Program-made: the position numbers and the translations under genes
Part shown: piece by piece, positions 21,620 through 32,900 of the stretch
Numbering within the stretch: the stretch's first letter is position 1
Layout of the letters: each line of letters starts with the position of its first letter
Notes under the pieces: generated by a model
What the model saw: the letters and a program-made list of their open reading frames with translations, nothing else
Told to the model about the DNA's origin: nothing
Database searches by the model: none
Source of the DNA: Anaeramoeba ignava
Taxonomy: Eukaryota > Metamonada > Anaeramoebidae
DNA length: 64,000 nt
Assembly: GCA_028826165.1 (NCBI GenBank)
Contig: JAPDFW010000063.1
Location: forward strand, 744,001-808,000
Direction of reading: 5' to 3'

Positions 21620-23011
21620 ATGAACCTAAATGAAAAATTAAATGAAAAAGTAAATGAAAAATTAAATGAAAAATTAAATGAAAAATTAAATGAAAATGAA
21701 AAAGAAATTAAAACAATCTTTAATACAAAAAATTGGGTTAAAAATCATATTCAAAAAATAAAAATGTCATCTACGTTAGAAATGAATATGAAGATGAAAA
21801 AATTAGAAGATCAAGGAAAAAAAGTGTATAAATTTGGATTTGGACAATCACCATTTCCAATTCCAGAAAAAATGATAGAAAATATCAAAGAAAATGTTCA
21901 TGAAAATGCATATCCACCAGTTGAAGGAATTAAAGAACTAAGACAAACAATTGCGAAATTTGAATCAATTCAAAAAAAACAAGATCCAACTTTTTATTCA
22001 GAAAATAATGTTATTATTGGAACTGGTTCTAAAATAAATATGTTTAATTTAATGACTATTGCTAATTGCACTGTTATAGTTGTTACTCCTGCTTGGGTTT
22101 CATATGCAAAACATACAGAGATACTTGATTTGCCAATCGAATATATTCACACAAGTTTTGAAGATAATTATAAATTAAAACCTCAAATTCTTCAAGAAAA
22201 ACTGTCAAAAATCAACGGAAATGCTTTATTGGTAATTAACTCACCAAATAACCCAACTGGCCTATCTTATTCAAAACAAGAAATCGAAGAGCTCTCAGTT
22301 GTTTTGAAGAAACATCCAGTTATTGTTCTTGCTGATGAAATATATTCACTTCTTTCTTTTGATAATGATTATCATTCAATAGCTGAATTTTGTCCAGAAA
22401 GAACAATCATTTCATCAGGAATTTCCAAAACATTTGGTGCTGGCGGTTGGAGATTGGGATATTTTGTTTTTCCTGAAGAACTTACTTTTTTGATTCAACC
22501 AATGAAAATTATAACAAGTCATACTTTTTCTGCAGCAAATTTACCAGTTCAATTTACAACTAAATTTGCTTATTCAAATTTTGAACAATTTCAAGAAGAA
22601 ATCAATAAATCAATAATTATTTTGAGATCAATTGCTAATTTTGGATATAAAACATTTACAAAAGCAAAAATAAGAACAATTTTCCCAAATGGAGGTTTTT
22701 ATTTCTATATTGATTTTGAAAATTTTAGAACTTCTTTGGAATCTAATAATATTAAAGATTGTGATAGTTTATGTGAACATATTTTACAAGATGCTAATGT
22801 TGCTCTTCTTGCTGCTAATAGTTTTGATCGTGATATTAATGAACTTGCTGCAAGACTTGCTTTCGTTAATTTTGATGGCAAATTAGTTCTTGATAATTTT
22901 AGTTATGAATATGTTCAAAAAGATGGATTTCTTTCAGATTCTTTTCTTCGAGAGTTTTGTAGTGAAACTATTGAAGGATTTGAAAAACTTGCTGATTGGG
23001 TTCCAAAATAG
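21620..23011 (+). CDS. PLP-dependent aminotransferase, class I/II fold, copy 1, 463 aa
   Basis: Intronless fold-type I aminotransferase. Visible motifs are FGFGQSPFPIPEKM near the N-terminus, VEGIKELRQTIAKF, the PLP-phosphate/substrate segment NSPNNPTG, VLADEIYS (Asp/Tyr pair that holds the PLP ring), SSGISKTFGAGGWRLGY with the Schiff-base lysine at residue 270 and its following arginine, and AARLAFVNFDG at the substrate carboxylate-binding end. Catalytic residues are complete. Amino-acid specificity cannot be told from the sequence. The first 33 residues are a repetitive Asn-Glu-Lys-Leu stretch absent from the family core, and an internal Met after it (about 21764, MSSTLEMN) could be an alternative start. 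Copy 2 lies 2 kb downstream on the same strand. Confidence 0.92.
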   Translation: MNLNEKLNEKVNEKLNEKLNEKLNENEKEIKTIFNTKNWVKNHIQKIKMSSTLEMNMKMKKLEDQGKKVYKFGFGQSPFPIPEKMIENIKENVHENAYPPVEGIKELRQTIAKFESIQKKQDPTFYSENNVIIGTGSKINMFNLMTIANCTVIVVTPAWVSYAKHTEILDLPIEYIHTSFEDNYKLKPQILQEKLSKINGNALLVINSPNNPTGLSYSKQEIEELSVVLKKHPVIVLADEIYSLLSFDNDYHSIAEFCPERTIISSGISKTFGAGGWRLGYFVFPEELTFLIQPMKIITSHTFSAANLPVQFTTKFAYSNFEQFQEEINKSIIILRSIANFGYKTFTKAKIRTIFPNGGFYFYIDFENFRTSLESNNIKDCDSLCEHILQDANVALLAANSFDRDINELAARLAFVNFDGKLVLDNFSYEYVQKDGFLSDSFLREFCSETIEGFEKLADWVPK

Positions 23012-23169
23012 TTTCAATTTTGAATTCCACTTTTTCTTTCAATTTTGAATTCCTTTTTTTTTCAATTTGAAATTCCTTTTTTTTTTTTCAATTTGAATTC
23101 CACTTTTTTTTTTTCAATTTGAAATTCCACTTTTTTTTGGAAATTCAAAAAAAAATAAAATTAATAAAA

Positions 23170-24290
23170 TCAAATTAATTTTTATTTAAATTTTTGAATT
23201 AAATCGAATTAACTTTTATTTATAAATTATTTTAAAATATTAAAATAAAATAAATTTAATGTTTATTTCTAAATATTTTTTATTATTTTAAATTATAAAA
23301 AAAGGAATTATTTTTATTCCACTTTTTTTTATTTTTATTTTTCAAAAATTATTTCAAAATAATAAATAATAAAAATATATTTTAATTAATAAATTATTTT
23401 TATATATATATTTTTAAAATTAATTCCATTTTAATTTATAAATTAATTATAATTAAAAAATAAGAAATAAAATTAATTAAATTAAATTAAATTTTTCTTT
23501 AATTTTCAAATTATTTTTAATTAATTTTTATTTAAATTTTTGAATTAAATTGAATTAACTTTTATTTATAAATTGTTTTTAAAATATTAAAATAAAATAA
23601 ATTTAATGTTTATTTCAAAATATTTTTATTATTTTAAATTATAAAAAAAAGAATTATTTTTATTCCACTTTTTTTTTTTTATTTTTCAAAATTATCTCAA
23701 AATAATAAATAATAAAAATATATTTTAATTAATAAATTATTTATTAATATATATTTTTAAAATTAATTCCATTTTAATTTATAAATTAATTATAATTAAA
23801 AAATAAGAAATAAAATTAATTAAATTAAATTAAATTTTTTCTTTAATTTTCAAATTATTTTTAATTAATTTTTATTTAAATTTTTGAATTAAATTGAATT
23901 AACTTTTATTTATAAATTGTTTTAAAATATTAAAATAAAATAAATTTAATGTTTATTCCACTTTTTTTATTATTTTAAATTATAAAAAAAAGGAATTATT
24001 TTTATTCCACTTTTTTTTATTTTTATTTTTATAAATTATCTCAAAATAATAAATAATAAAAAAATATATTTTAAATAATAAATTATTTTATATATATATT
24101 TTTAAAATTAATTTCATTTTAATTTATAAATTAATTTTAATTAAAAATAAGAAATAAAATTAATTAAATTAAATTAATTTTTTTCTTTAATTTTCAAATT
24201 ATTTTTTAATTAATTTTTATTTAAATTTTGAATTAAATTGAATTAACTTTTATTTATAAATTGTTTTAAAATATTAAAATAAAGAAAGGA
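23170..24290. repeat. About 345-bp tandem repeat between the aminotransferase genes
   Basis: A block beginning ATTTTTATTTAAATTTTTGA and continuing AATTAACTTTTATTTATAAA recurs at about 23178, 23522, 23866 and 24212. That is three full units plus the start of a fourth, at intervals near 345 bp. Each unit contains TTTATTCCACTTTTTTT and TTATATATATATTTTT elements. The TTCCACTTTTT words resemble the 3' flanks of both aminotransferase genes (for example 23022-23130 and 26327-26360), so the unit may derive from that flank. Confidence 0.85.
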
Positions 24291-24468
24291 GAATGATTTT
24301 AAAAATATTTTTTTTTTAAATTGAGGAAAATTTAATTTCATTTTCCTTTATTCTTTTTTTTTTTAATAAATTTTTTATTCTTTTTCCTTTTATTAAATTT
24401 TATTTTGTCATAAGAAGTAAATTCATTTAAAAAAAATAATAAAAAATAAAAAAGAAAAAGATCATAAA

Positions 24469-24753
24469 CACGTGTAAATTTATAACTAGAATTTATAACT
24501 AGAATTTAAATTTATAAATAGAAAATCTTTTAAATGTTGAATTTATAAATAGAATTTGAATTTATAAACAGAAAATCTTTTAAATGTTGAATTTATAAAT
24601 AGAATTTAAATTTATAAATAGAAAATCTTTTAAATGTTAAAATTATAAATAGAAAATCTTTTAAGTGTTGAATTTATAACTACAATTTAGATTTAAAAAT
24701 ATTTTAAAAAACAAAGAAACTGGAAAAAAAATTTTTTTCTATTAAACCACGTG
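24469..24753. promoter_or_regulatory. Paired CACGTGTAAA sites upstream of aminotransferase 2
   Basis: CACGTG palindromes followed by TAAA occur at 24469-24474 and 24748-24753 in DNA otherwise almost free of G and C. They flank the about 60-bp array and lie about 500 and 210 bp before the aminotransferase 2 start. CACGTG is the classic E-box/G-box core for bHLH or bZIP factors; whether it is used here is unknown. Confidence 0.35.
24475..24690. repeat. Short tandem array with AAATCTTTTAAATGTTGAAT
   Basis: A unit of about 60 bp, containing TTTATAAATAGAATTTAAAT and GAAAATCTTTTAAATGTTGA, is repeated about four times with changes. It lies between two CACGTG palindromes upstream of aminotransferase 2. 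Confidence 0.75.
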
Positions 24754-24965
24754 TAAAAGAAAAGAAAATAAAAAAAAAGTCAAAAACACTAGATTTAAAA
24801 GAAAAATTAAAAGAAGAGAAAACAATCATTTTTATCATTCATTTTTTTTTATTATTTTTTTAATAATATTATTATCAATTTTTGATAATAAAATTTTTTT
24901 TTTATTTTTTGGATCACTTTTAATTCAAACAAATTATTAAAACAAATTATTCAAACAACAGAAAA

Positions 24966-26315
24966 ATGCAAATAGATCAAGAAGAAAAATACACAAAAGA
25001 AAAAGAAACAGAAAAAAGTCAATTTGATCCCTCAAAATGGATCCGATCACAATATCAAAATTTACAAATGTCATCAACACTAGCAATAAATCAAAGAAGC
25101 GCAGAATTAGAAAGTCAAGGAAGAAAGGTGTATAGATTTGGATTTGGACAATCACCATTTCCAGTTCCAGAAAGAATAGTGAAAAAATTACAAAAAAACG
25201 CTTTTCAAAACAAATACACAAGCGTTGAAGGAATTAAAGAACTAAGACAAACAATTGCGAAATTTGAATCAATGCAAAAAACACAAGATCCAACTTTTTA
25301 TTCAGAAAATAATGTTATTATTGCGCCTGGTTCTAAACTAAACATGGTTGATTTGATGATGATTTTAAAATGCACTACTCTTATAACCACTCCTGCTTGG
25401 GTTTCATATGCAAAACAGGCGCAAATACTTGATTTGCCAATCGAATATATTCACACAAGTTTTGAAGATGATTATAAAATAAAACCTCAAATTCTTCAAG
25501 AAAAACTGTCAAAAATCAACGGAACCGTTTTATTGATTCTTAATGCGCCAAATAACCCAACTGGCCAATCTTATTCAAAACAAGAACTCGAAGAGCTCTC
25601 AGTTGTTTTGAAGAAACATCCAGTTATTGTTCTTGCTGATGAAATATATTCATTTCTTTCTTTCGATAATGATTATCATTCAATAGCTGAATTTTGTCCA
25701 GAAAGAACAATCATTTCATCAGGAATTTCCAAAGGATTCGGTGCTGGCGGTTGGAGACTGGGATATCTTGTTTTTCCTGAGCAACTTAGCTTTCTCATCA
25801 AGCCCATTCAAAGTTTAGCTAGCGAAGTTTTCTCATCAACATCTTCGCCAATTCAATATTCTGCAGTTTCAATTTTTTCAAGTCTTCATAAACTTTCTGA
25901 ATATCTCGATAAATCAATAATTATTTTGAGATCAATTGCTAATTTTGGTTATAAAACATTTACAAAAGCAAAAATAAGAACAGTTTTTCCAAATGGAGGT
26001 TTTTATTTCTATATTGATTTTGAAAATTTTAGAACTTCTTTGGAATCTAATAATATTAAAGGCTCCCAAAGTTTATGTGAACATATTTTACAAGATGCTA
26101 ATGTTGCTCTTCTTGCTGCTAAAAATTTTAATCGTGATATTAATGAACTTGCTGCAAGACTTGCTTTTGTTGATTTTGATGGCAAATTGGCTCTGGATAA
26201 TTTTAGTTATGATCATGTTCAAAAAAATGGTTTTCTTACAGATTCTTTTCTTCGAGAATTTTGTGGGAAAACTATTGAAGGATTTGAAAAACTTGCTAAT
26301 TGGGTTCCAAAATAG
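24966..26315 (+). CDS. PLP-dependent aminotransferase, class I/II fold, copy 2, 449 aa
   Basis: Tandem paralogue of the gene at 21620. It has the same landmarks: FGFGQSPFPVPERI, NAPNNPTG, VLADEIYS, SSGISKGFGAGGWRLGY with the Schiff-base lysine at residue 256, and AARLAFVDFDG. It lacks the Asn-Glu-Lys-Leu repeat of copy 1 and starts with a charged MQIDQEEKYTKEKETEK. Blocks almost identical in DNA to copy 1 (about 25430-25523, 25600-25740, 25915-26060, and the 3' end with its flank) alternate with strongly diverged blocks, notably residues about 275-320 after the lysine loop and the N-terminal 100. Active-site residues are all present, so both copies are likely functional. The divergence near the substrate side hints at different substrates (inference). 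Confidence 0.92.
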   Translation: MQIDQEEKYTKEKETEKSQFDPSKWIRSQYQNLQMSSTLAINQRSAELESQGRKVYRFGFGQSPFPVPERIVKKLQKNAFQNKYTSVEGIKELRQTIAKFESMQKTQDPTFYSENNVIIAPGSKLNMVDLMMILKCTTLITTPAWVSYAKQAQILDLPIEYIHTSFEDDYKIKPQILQEKLSKINGTVLLILNAPNNPTGQSYSKQELEELSVVLKKHPVIVLADEIYSFLSFDNDYHSIAEFCPERTIISSGISKGFGAGGWRLGYLVFPEQLSFLIKPIQSLASEVFSSTSSPIQYSAVSIFSSLHKLSEYLDKSIIILRSIANFGYKTFTKAKIRTVFPNGGFYFYIDFENFRTSLESNNIKGSQSLCEHILQDANVALLAAKNFNRDINELAARLAFVDFDGKLALDNFSYDHVQKNGFLTDSFLREFCGKTIEGFEKLANWVPK

Positions 26316-26667
26316 TTTCAATTTTGAATTCCACTTTTTCTTTTTTTTTCAATTTTGAATTCCACTTTTTCTTTTCTTCTTTTTTTTTTTTAAATTTAAA
26401 ATTCTTTCCAATTATTTTTTTTTTGGAAATTTATTAAAATTTGTTTTAAATTTTCTTTTGAAATTTTAATAAATTTGAACTTAAATTATATTTTATTTTT
26501 AATTTTATTTTAATTTTATTTTAATTTTTTTTAACGGTTCTAACAGTTAGTCCTTTTCTTTTTTAAACAAAATTAATTATTTTTTTTTCCATTTTTCATT
26601 TATTCTTTTTATTTTTATTTTTATTTTTTTTATTTAAAAAAATTTTAATTTTTAAATTTAAAAGAAA
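26316..26667. other. Intergenic region, aminotransferase 2 to importin alpha
   Basis: The 3' flank repeats TTTTGAATTCCACTTTTTCT twice (26324-26360). The rest is A/T-rich with TTTTAATTTTATT words. A short non-A/T patch, TTAACGGTTCTAACAGTTAG (26532-26551), stands out. TTCCATTTTTCATTTATTC (about 26587) and poly-T precede the importin ATG. No ORF or RNA gene recognised. Confidence 0.5.
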
Positions 26668-29600
26668 ATGAGTTTTAGAGACAGATTTTTAAAAAGAAAA
26701 AACAGATTCAAAAAAACTTTTGATTTCAATGAATCAAGAGGAAAAAGAATGCAAACAGCAATTATGATTAGTAAAAATAAAAGAGATGAACAGTTGATGA
26801 AAAAAAGAAATATAAACATTTCTGTTAATCATATTGATTCAGATTCTGATGATGATGAACCAATTGATTTACTTGTTCGTTAAAAAAATTTATTTAAATT
26901 TTTTTCATTTTCCTTTTTTTTTTTCTCATTTTTTTGATCTTTAATTAATTTTTTCTTTCTTTTTTTTTTTTCTTTTTAGTTGAAAAATTTAAATTCTTAT
27001 GTTAATTCAATTAAATCAAATGATAATTCTCAAAAACAATTTGCTTTAATCAAAATTAGAAAAATTGTTTCTGTTGAAGAAAATCCACCAATTCAACAAA
27101 TTATTGATACTGGAATTATTCCTGATTTAATCAAAATTCTTTCACATGAAAAAAATGTCAAAATTCTTGTATTTAATTTTAATTTTGATTTTAATTTTAA
27201 TTTTGATTTTGATTTTGATTTTGATTTTAATTTTAATTTTAATTTTAGTTTGAAGCTGCTTGGATTTTAACAAATATTGCATCTGGAAATTCAAATCAAA
27301 CAAAAACCGTTACAAAAGCAGGTGCAATTCCACTTTTTGTTCGTTTATTAGAATCAAATGATGAAGATGTTCAAGAACAAGTAAAATAATTTGATTAAAA
27401 ATCAGAAAATTTTGATTAAAAATTAATTTAATTAAAATTAAAAAACAGGCAATTTGGGGAATTGCAAATATTGCAGGTGATCGTATTAAATATCGTGATC
27501 AATTTCTTCATTTTGGAGCTTTGTCCCAAATATTGAATATTATGAAACATACAACTTCACAAGATATTTTACAAAATGGAACTTGGGCAATTTCTAATCT
27601 TTGTAGAGGAAAACCGAAACCAGCTTTTTCCAAAGTATATTTTTCAAAATTCAAATATAAATATTTAAAATATAAATATAAATATAAATATAAATATAAA
27701 TATTTAAAATATAAATATAAATATAAATATAAATATAAATATAAATATAAATATCAATATTTAAAATATAAATAAATATAAATTCAAATTAAAATTTTAT
27801 TATTTTTAGTTAAGAATTGCTCTTCCATTTTTACAAAGATTATTGCAAAGTGTTGATTTAGGAATATTATCTGATGCTGCTTGGGCTGTTTCATATTTAA
27901 CAAATGGAGCAGATGAAGATATTGAAGAATGTGTTCAATCTGGAATTGTTCCTCCTTTAGTAAAATTACTTGAGTATTTATTGATATTTTTATTTGAAAA
28001 AAAAAATCAAAAAAAATTCCACTTTTTTTTGCTAGTTCAAATTATTTATTCAGGCAAAAATTTTTTCTTTCTTTTTTTTTTCTTTTTTATTTAGAATGAA
28101 TCAACCAAAATTAATTGCACCTGTTTTAAGAGCAATTGGAAATATTGTTTCTGGAACTGATGAACACACAACTGCTGTTCTAAAAGAAAATCCAATTCCT
28201 CGATTATTTGAACTTTCTTATAGTTCCCGTGATTCAATAAGAAAAGAAGTTTGTTGGATTCTTTCAAATATCAGTGCTGGAACTGAAGAACAAATTCAAC
28301 AATTTCTTCTTGTTGATGGAATTGTTGAAAGATTAGTAGAAATTTTGAAAACTGATAAATATGAAATTCGCAAGGAAGTTTCTTGGGTACTTTCAAATGC
28401 AATCACTGGAGGAAGTCCTGAACAAATCAAGTAAATATTTTATATTAAATTATTTTAAATTGGATTATTTTAATTGATTATTTTATTTGAATTATTTTAA
28501 TTGAATTATTTTATATTGGATTATTTTTTATTTATATTGAATTATTTTATATTGAATTATTTTATATTAAATTATTTTAATTGAATTATTTTATATTAAA
28601 TTATTTTAATTGAATTATTTTATATTGAATTATTTTATATTGAATTATTTTATATTGAATTATTTTAATTGAATTATTTTATTTGAATTATTTTAAATTG
28701 AATTATTTTAAATTAAATTATTTTAATTGAATTATTTTAATTGAATTATTTTAATTGATTATTTTATATTGAGTTATTTTATATTAAATTATTTTATATT
28801 AAATTATTTTATATTAAATTATTTTATTTTGAATTATTTTAATTATTTGAATTATTTTAATTATTTGAATTATTTTATATTGAATTATTTTAAATTGAAT
28901 TATTTTACATTGAATTATTTTATTTGATTATTTTATTTGATTATTTTATTTGATTATTTTATATTGAATTATTTTATATTGAATTATTTTATTTGAATTA
29001 TTTTATATTGAATTATTTTAATTGATTATTTTATTTGAATTATTTTATATTGGAATTATTTTATTTGAATTATTTTAATTGATTATTTTATATTGGAATT
29101 ATTTTAATTGAATTATTTTATATTGGATTATTTTATATTGAATTATTTTATATTGAATTATTTTATATTGAATTATTTTAATTGAATTATTTCGGATTAT
29201 TTTATATTGAATTATTTTATATTGAATTATTTTATAATTGAATTATTTTATATTGAATTATTTTATATTAAATTAATTAAATTATTTTATTTGAATTATT
29301 TTAATTGATTATTTTATTTGAATTATTTTAATTTAAATTAGAGCGATTGCACAAGAAGATTGTATTGAATCACTTTGTAATTTGTTGGAAATTAATGATA
29401 ATAAGATTTTTATTGTTGTTCTTGATGCTCTTAAATCTATTTTACAATTTGGAGAAGAACATTTTGAAGAAAATATTTATGCAAAATATTTAGAAGAAAT
29501 TGGAGCAGTTTCCAAAATTGAAACTCTTCAAAAACATTCAAATGATGAAGTTTATGAAAAAGCTTCTGATTTGATTCATCTTTATTTCTGGGAACCTAGT

Positions 29601-29729
29601 GATAATGATGTTGATGAAGAAATCTTCAATGATTCTTCTTTTGATTCTAATTTTCCAAATGTTGAAACTACTACTAATACTAATAATAATTTTTCTCAAA
29701 ATCAATCTCAACATATTTTTAATATTTGA
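26668..29729 (+). CDS. Importin subunit alpha (karyopherin alpha), 7 exons, 533 aa
   Basis: Exons 26668-26874, 26980-27168, 27249-27380, 27449-27634, 27810-27973, 28095-28430 and 29342-29729 join in phase to 1602 bp, 533 residues, typical of the family (about 530). Exon 1 encodes the autoinhibitory IBB domain that binds importin beta ([24 protein letters not shown]). The remaining exons give a run of armadillo repeats forming the NLS groove, with the signature Trp/Asn arrays: [92 protein letters not shown]. The C-terminus is acidic then Asn/Thr/Gln-rich. It carries NLS cargo through nuclear pores. Exon 1 uses an atypical GTTCGT donor, supported by phase: the exon would otherwise stop at 26881. 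Confidence 0.95.
28431..29341. repeat. Intronic (GAATTATTTTATATT)n array
   Basis: Importin alpha intron 6 (911 bp) is almost wholly 12-15 bp units of GAATTATTTTATATT and GAATTATTTTAATT. Intron 4 (27635-27809) instead carries AAATAT hexamers, and intron 2 (27169-27248) TTTTGA/TTTTAA hexamers. Confidence 0.9.
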
Positions 29730-29969
29730 AAAAAAAAACAATTCAAATTTAATCAAAATTTAAATCAAATCAAATCAAAAAAAAAATAAATTTTCAAAAG
29801 TAAAATTATCTGTTTTTCTGTTTGTTTTTATTAAATTTGAATTTCATTTTGAATTTGATTTTGATTTTGAACTTGTTTTTGATTTTAATTTGAATTTTAA
29901 TTTTGATTTTTCATTTTTTTTTTCATTTTTTTTTTCCATTTTTAATTTTAATTTTTAATTTTTATAATA

Positions 29970-32900
29970 ATGAGTGATTCAAAAAATTCAAAATCAAAAT
30001 CCAAAACAAATGAAAAAACAGAAAAAAGCAAAAGCAAAAGCAATAATAATAATAATAAAGAAAAAGAAAAACCAAAAGAAAAAGAAAAACCAAAAGAAAA
30101 AGAAAAAGAAAAAAATAATGAAAAAGAAAATTCAAATGAGAAGCCATTAAATGAAGAAGATAAAAGAAGACAAGAACTTATTGAGAAAAGAAAGAAAGAA
30201 GATGAAGAAATGGAAAAACAAGATAAAGATGAAGGTCAACGTTTAATTGATATAGTCAATAAACTTCAAGATGCTTTTACTAAAGTTGGGTTTGTGTTAT
30301 AAAAATTATTTCAAAAAAAATTTAACTCAAAAAAAAATTAATTCAAAAAAAATTTAACTTTTAAAACATATTAGAATGGCAAATTTAGATTTACCTCAAA
30401 TTGCCGTTGTTGGTTGTCAAAGTTCTGGAAAAAGTAGTGTTCTTGAAAGTGTTGTTGGAAGGGATTTTCTTCCAAGGTTTGTTAAATCAATTTTATATCA
30501 ATTTTAAATCAATTTTAAATCAATTTTAAATCAATTTTATATCAATTTTATATCAATTTTAAATCAATTTTAAATCAATTTTATATCAATTTTAAATCAA
30601 TTTTATATCAATTTTAAATCAATTTTAAATCAATTTTAAATCAATTTTAAATCAATTTTATATCAATTTTATATCAATTTTAAATCAATTTTAAATCAAT
30701 TTTATATCAATTTTATATCAATTTTATATCAATTTTATATCAATTTTATATCAATTTTAAATCAATTTTAAATCAATTTTAAATCAATTTTAAATCAATT
30801 TTAAATTAATTTTATATTAATTTTAAATCAATTTTAAATCAAATTTAAATCAAATTTAATTAAATTTTAAATCAATTTTAAATCAATTTTAAATCAAATT
30901 TTAAATCAATTTTAAATCAATTTTATATCAATTTTAAATCAATTTTAAATCAATTTTAAATCAATTTTATATCAATTTTAAATCAATTTTAAATCAATTT
31001 TAAATCAATTTTATATTAATTTTATATCAATTTTATATCAATTTTAAATCAATTTTAAATCAATTTTATATCAATTTTAAATCAATTTTAAATCAATTTT
31101 ATATCAATTTTAAATCAATTTTAAATCAATTTTATATCAATTTTATATCAATTTTAAATCAATTTTAAATCAATTTTATATCAATTTTAAATCAATTTTA
31201 AATCAATTTTATATTAATTTTAAATCAATTTTATATTAATTTTAAATCAATTTTAAATCAATTTTATATTAATTTTAAATCAATTTTAAATCAATTTTAT
31301 ATTAATTTTAAATCAATTTTAAATCAAATTTATATCAATTTTAAATCAATTTTAAATCAAATTTAATTAAATTTTTAATCATAAAAGAGGAACAGGGATT
31401 GTGACAAGAAGGCCATTAGTCTTACAATTAATTAGAGATACAAGTCTTCAAGCTGGTAAATACAAAAATATTTTCAAAATAAATTTATTTTCTTATAAAT
31501 TTTTATTTTCTTTAAATTTAGAATATGGAGTATTTTTACATCGACCAAATGATAAGATTTATGATTTTAATGAAATTAGAGATGAAATTATTCGAGATAC
31601 TGAAAGAATTACAGGAAGAAATAAAGGACTTTCTCCTTTACCAATAAATCTCAAATTATTTTCACCAAATGTTGTTAATTTAACATTAATTGATTTACCT
31701 GGAGTAACAAAAATTGCAGTTGGTAAATCAAAACTATTATTATTTATTATTTATTTAATTATTTATTTATTATTTAATTATTTTATTATTTTTATTATTT
31801 TAATTATTTTATTATTTTTAGGTGATCAACCTGAAGATATTGAAAAACAAATTAATGATATGGTTTTAAATTATATTAAAAGACCAAATTGTATTATTTT
31901 AGCTGTTACACCAGCAAATACAGATTTAGCTAATTCAGATTCATTAAAACTTGCAAAAACTGTTGATCCAAAACGTAAAATTCAAAATAAAAATCAAAAT
32001 TAAAATCAAAATCAAAATCAAAATCAAAATCAAAATCAAAATCAAAATCAAAATCAAAATGGATATCAAAATCAAAATCAAAATCAAAATCAAAATTAAA
32101 ATCAAAATCAAAATCAAAATCAAAATCAAAATCAAAATCAAAATCAAAATCAAAATCAAAATCAAAAATAAAAAAATCAAAACCAAAATAAATTAAAATC
32201 AAAATCAAAATAAAAATCAAAATAAAAATCAAAATCAAATTCAAATTCAAAATAAAAATTAAAATTAAAATAAAAATTAAAATTAAAATCAAAATCAAAA
32301 TCAAAATCAAAATAAATCAAAATCAAAATCAAAATCAAAATCAAAATCACAAAATCAAAATCAAAATCAAAATAATCAAAATTCAAAATCAAAATCAAAA
32401 TCAAAATCAAAATCAAAATCAAAATAATCAAAATTAAAATTAAAATCAAAATCAAAATCAAAATCAAAATCAAAATCAAAATCAAAATTAAAATAAATAA
32501 AAATCAAAATCAAAATCAAAATAAAAATCAAAATAAAAATCAAATTCAAAAGGTGAAAGAACTATTGCAGTTTTAACAAAACTTGATTTAATGGATGAAG
32601 GAACAGATGCATCTGAAATTTTAGAAGGAAGAGTTATTGATATGAAATTTATAGGAGTTGTTAACAGAAGTCAAAAAGATATTGAAGAACACAAAAATAT
32701 AGATTCAGCAATTTCTGCTGAAGATGAATTTTTTCAATCACATCCTAAATATCATTATATGGCAGATTATATGGGAACACGTTATCTTGCAAAAATTTTG
32801 AATAATGTATTTTAATTTATAATAAAATATTTTAATTGAAAATAAATATTTTAATTGAAAATAAATATTTTAATTGAAATTATAATTTAGAAATTAATTC

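Noticed and set aside
21620-26315. Composite transposon flanked by repeats
   Set aside because: No terminal inverted repeats, target-site duplication or transposase; a plain tandem duplication explains the pair.
26668-26883. Stand-alone 71-residue basic protein
   Set aside because: It is the IBB exon of importin alpha; the apparent stop lies in the first intron after a GTTCGT donor, and the joined exons give a full-length family member.
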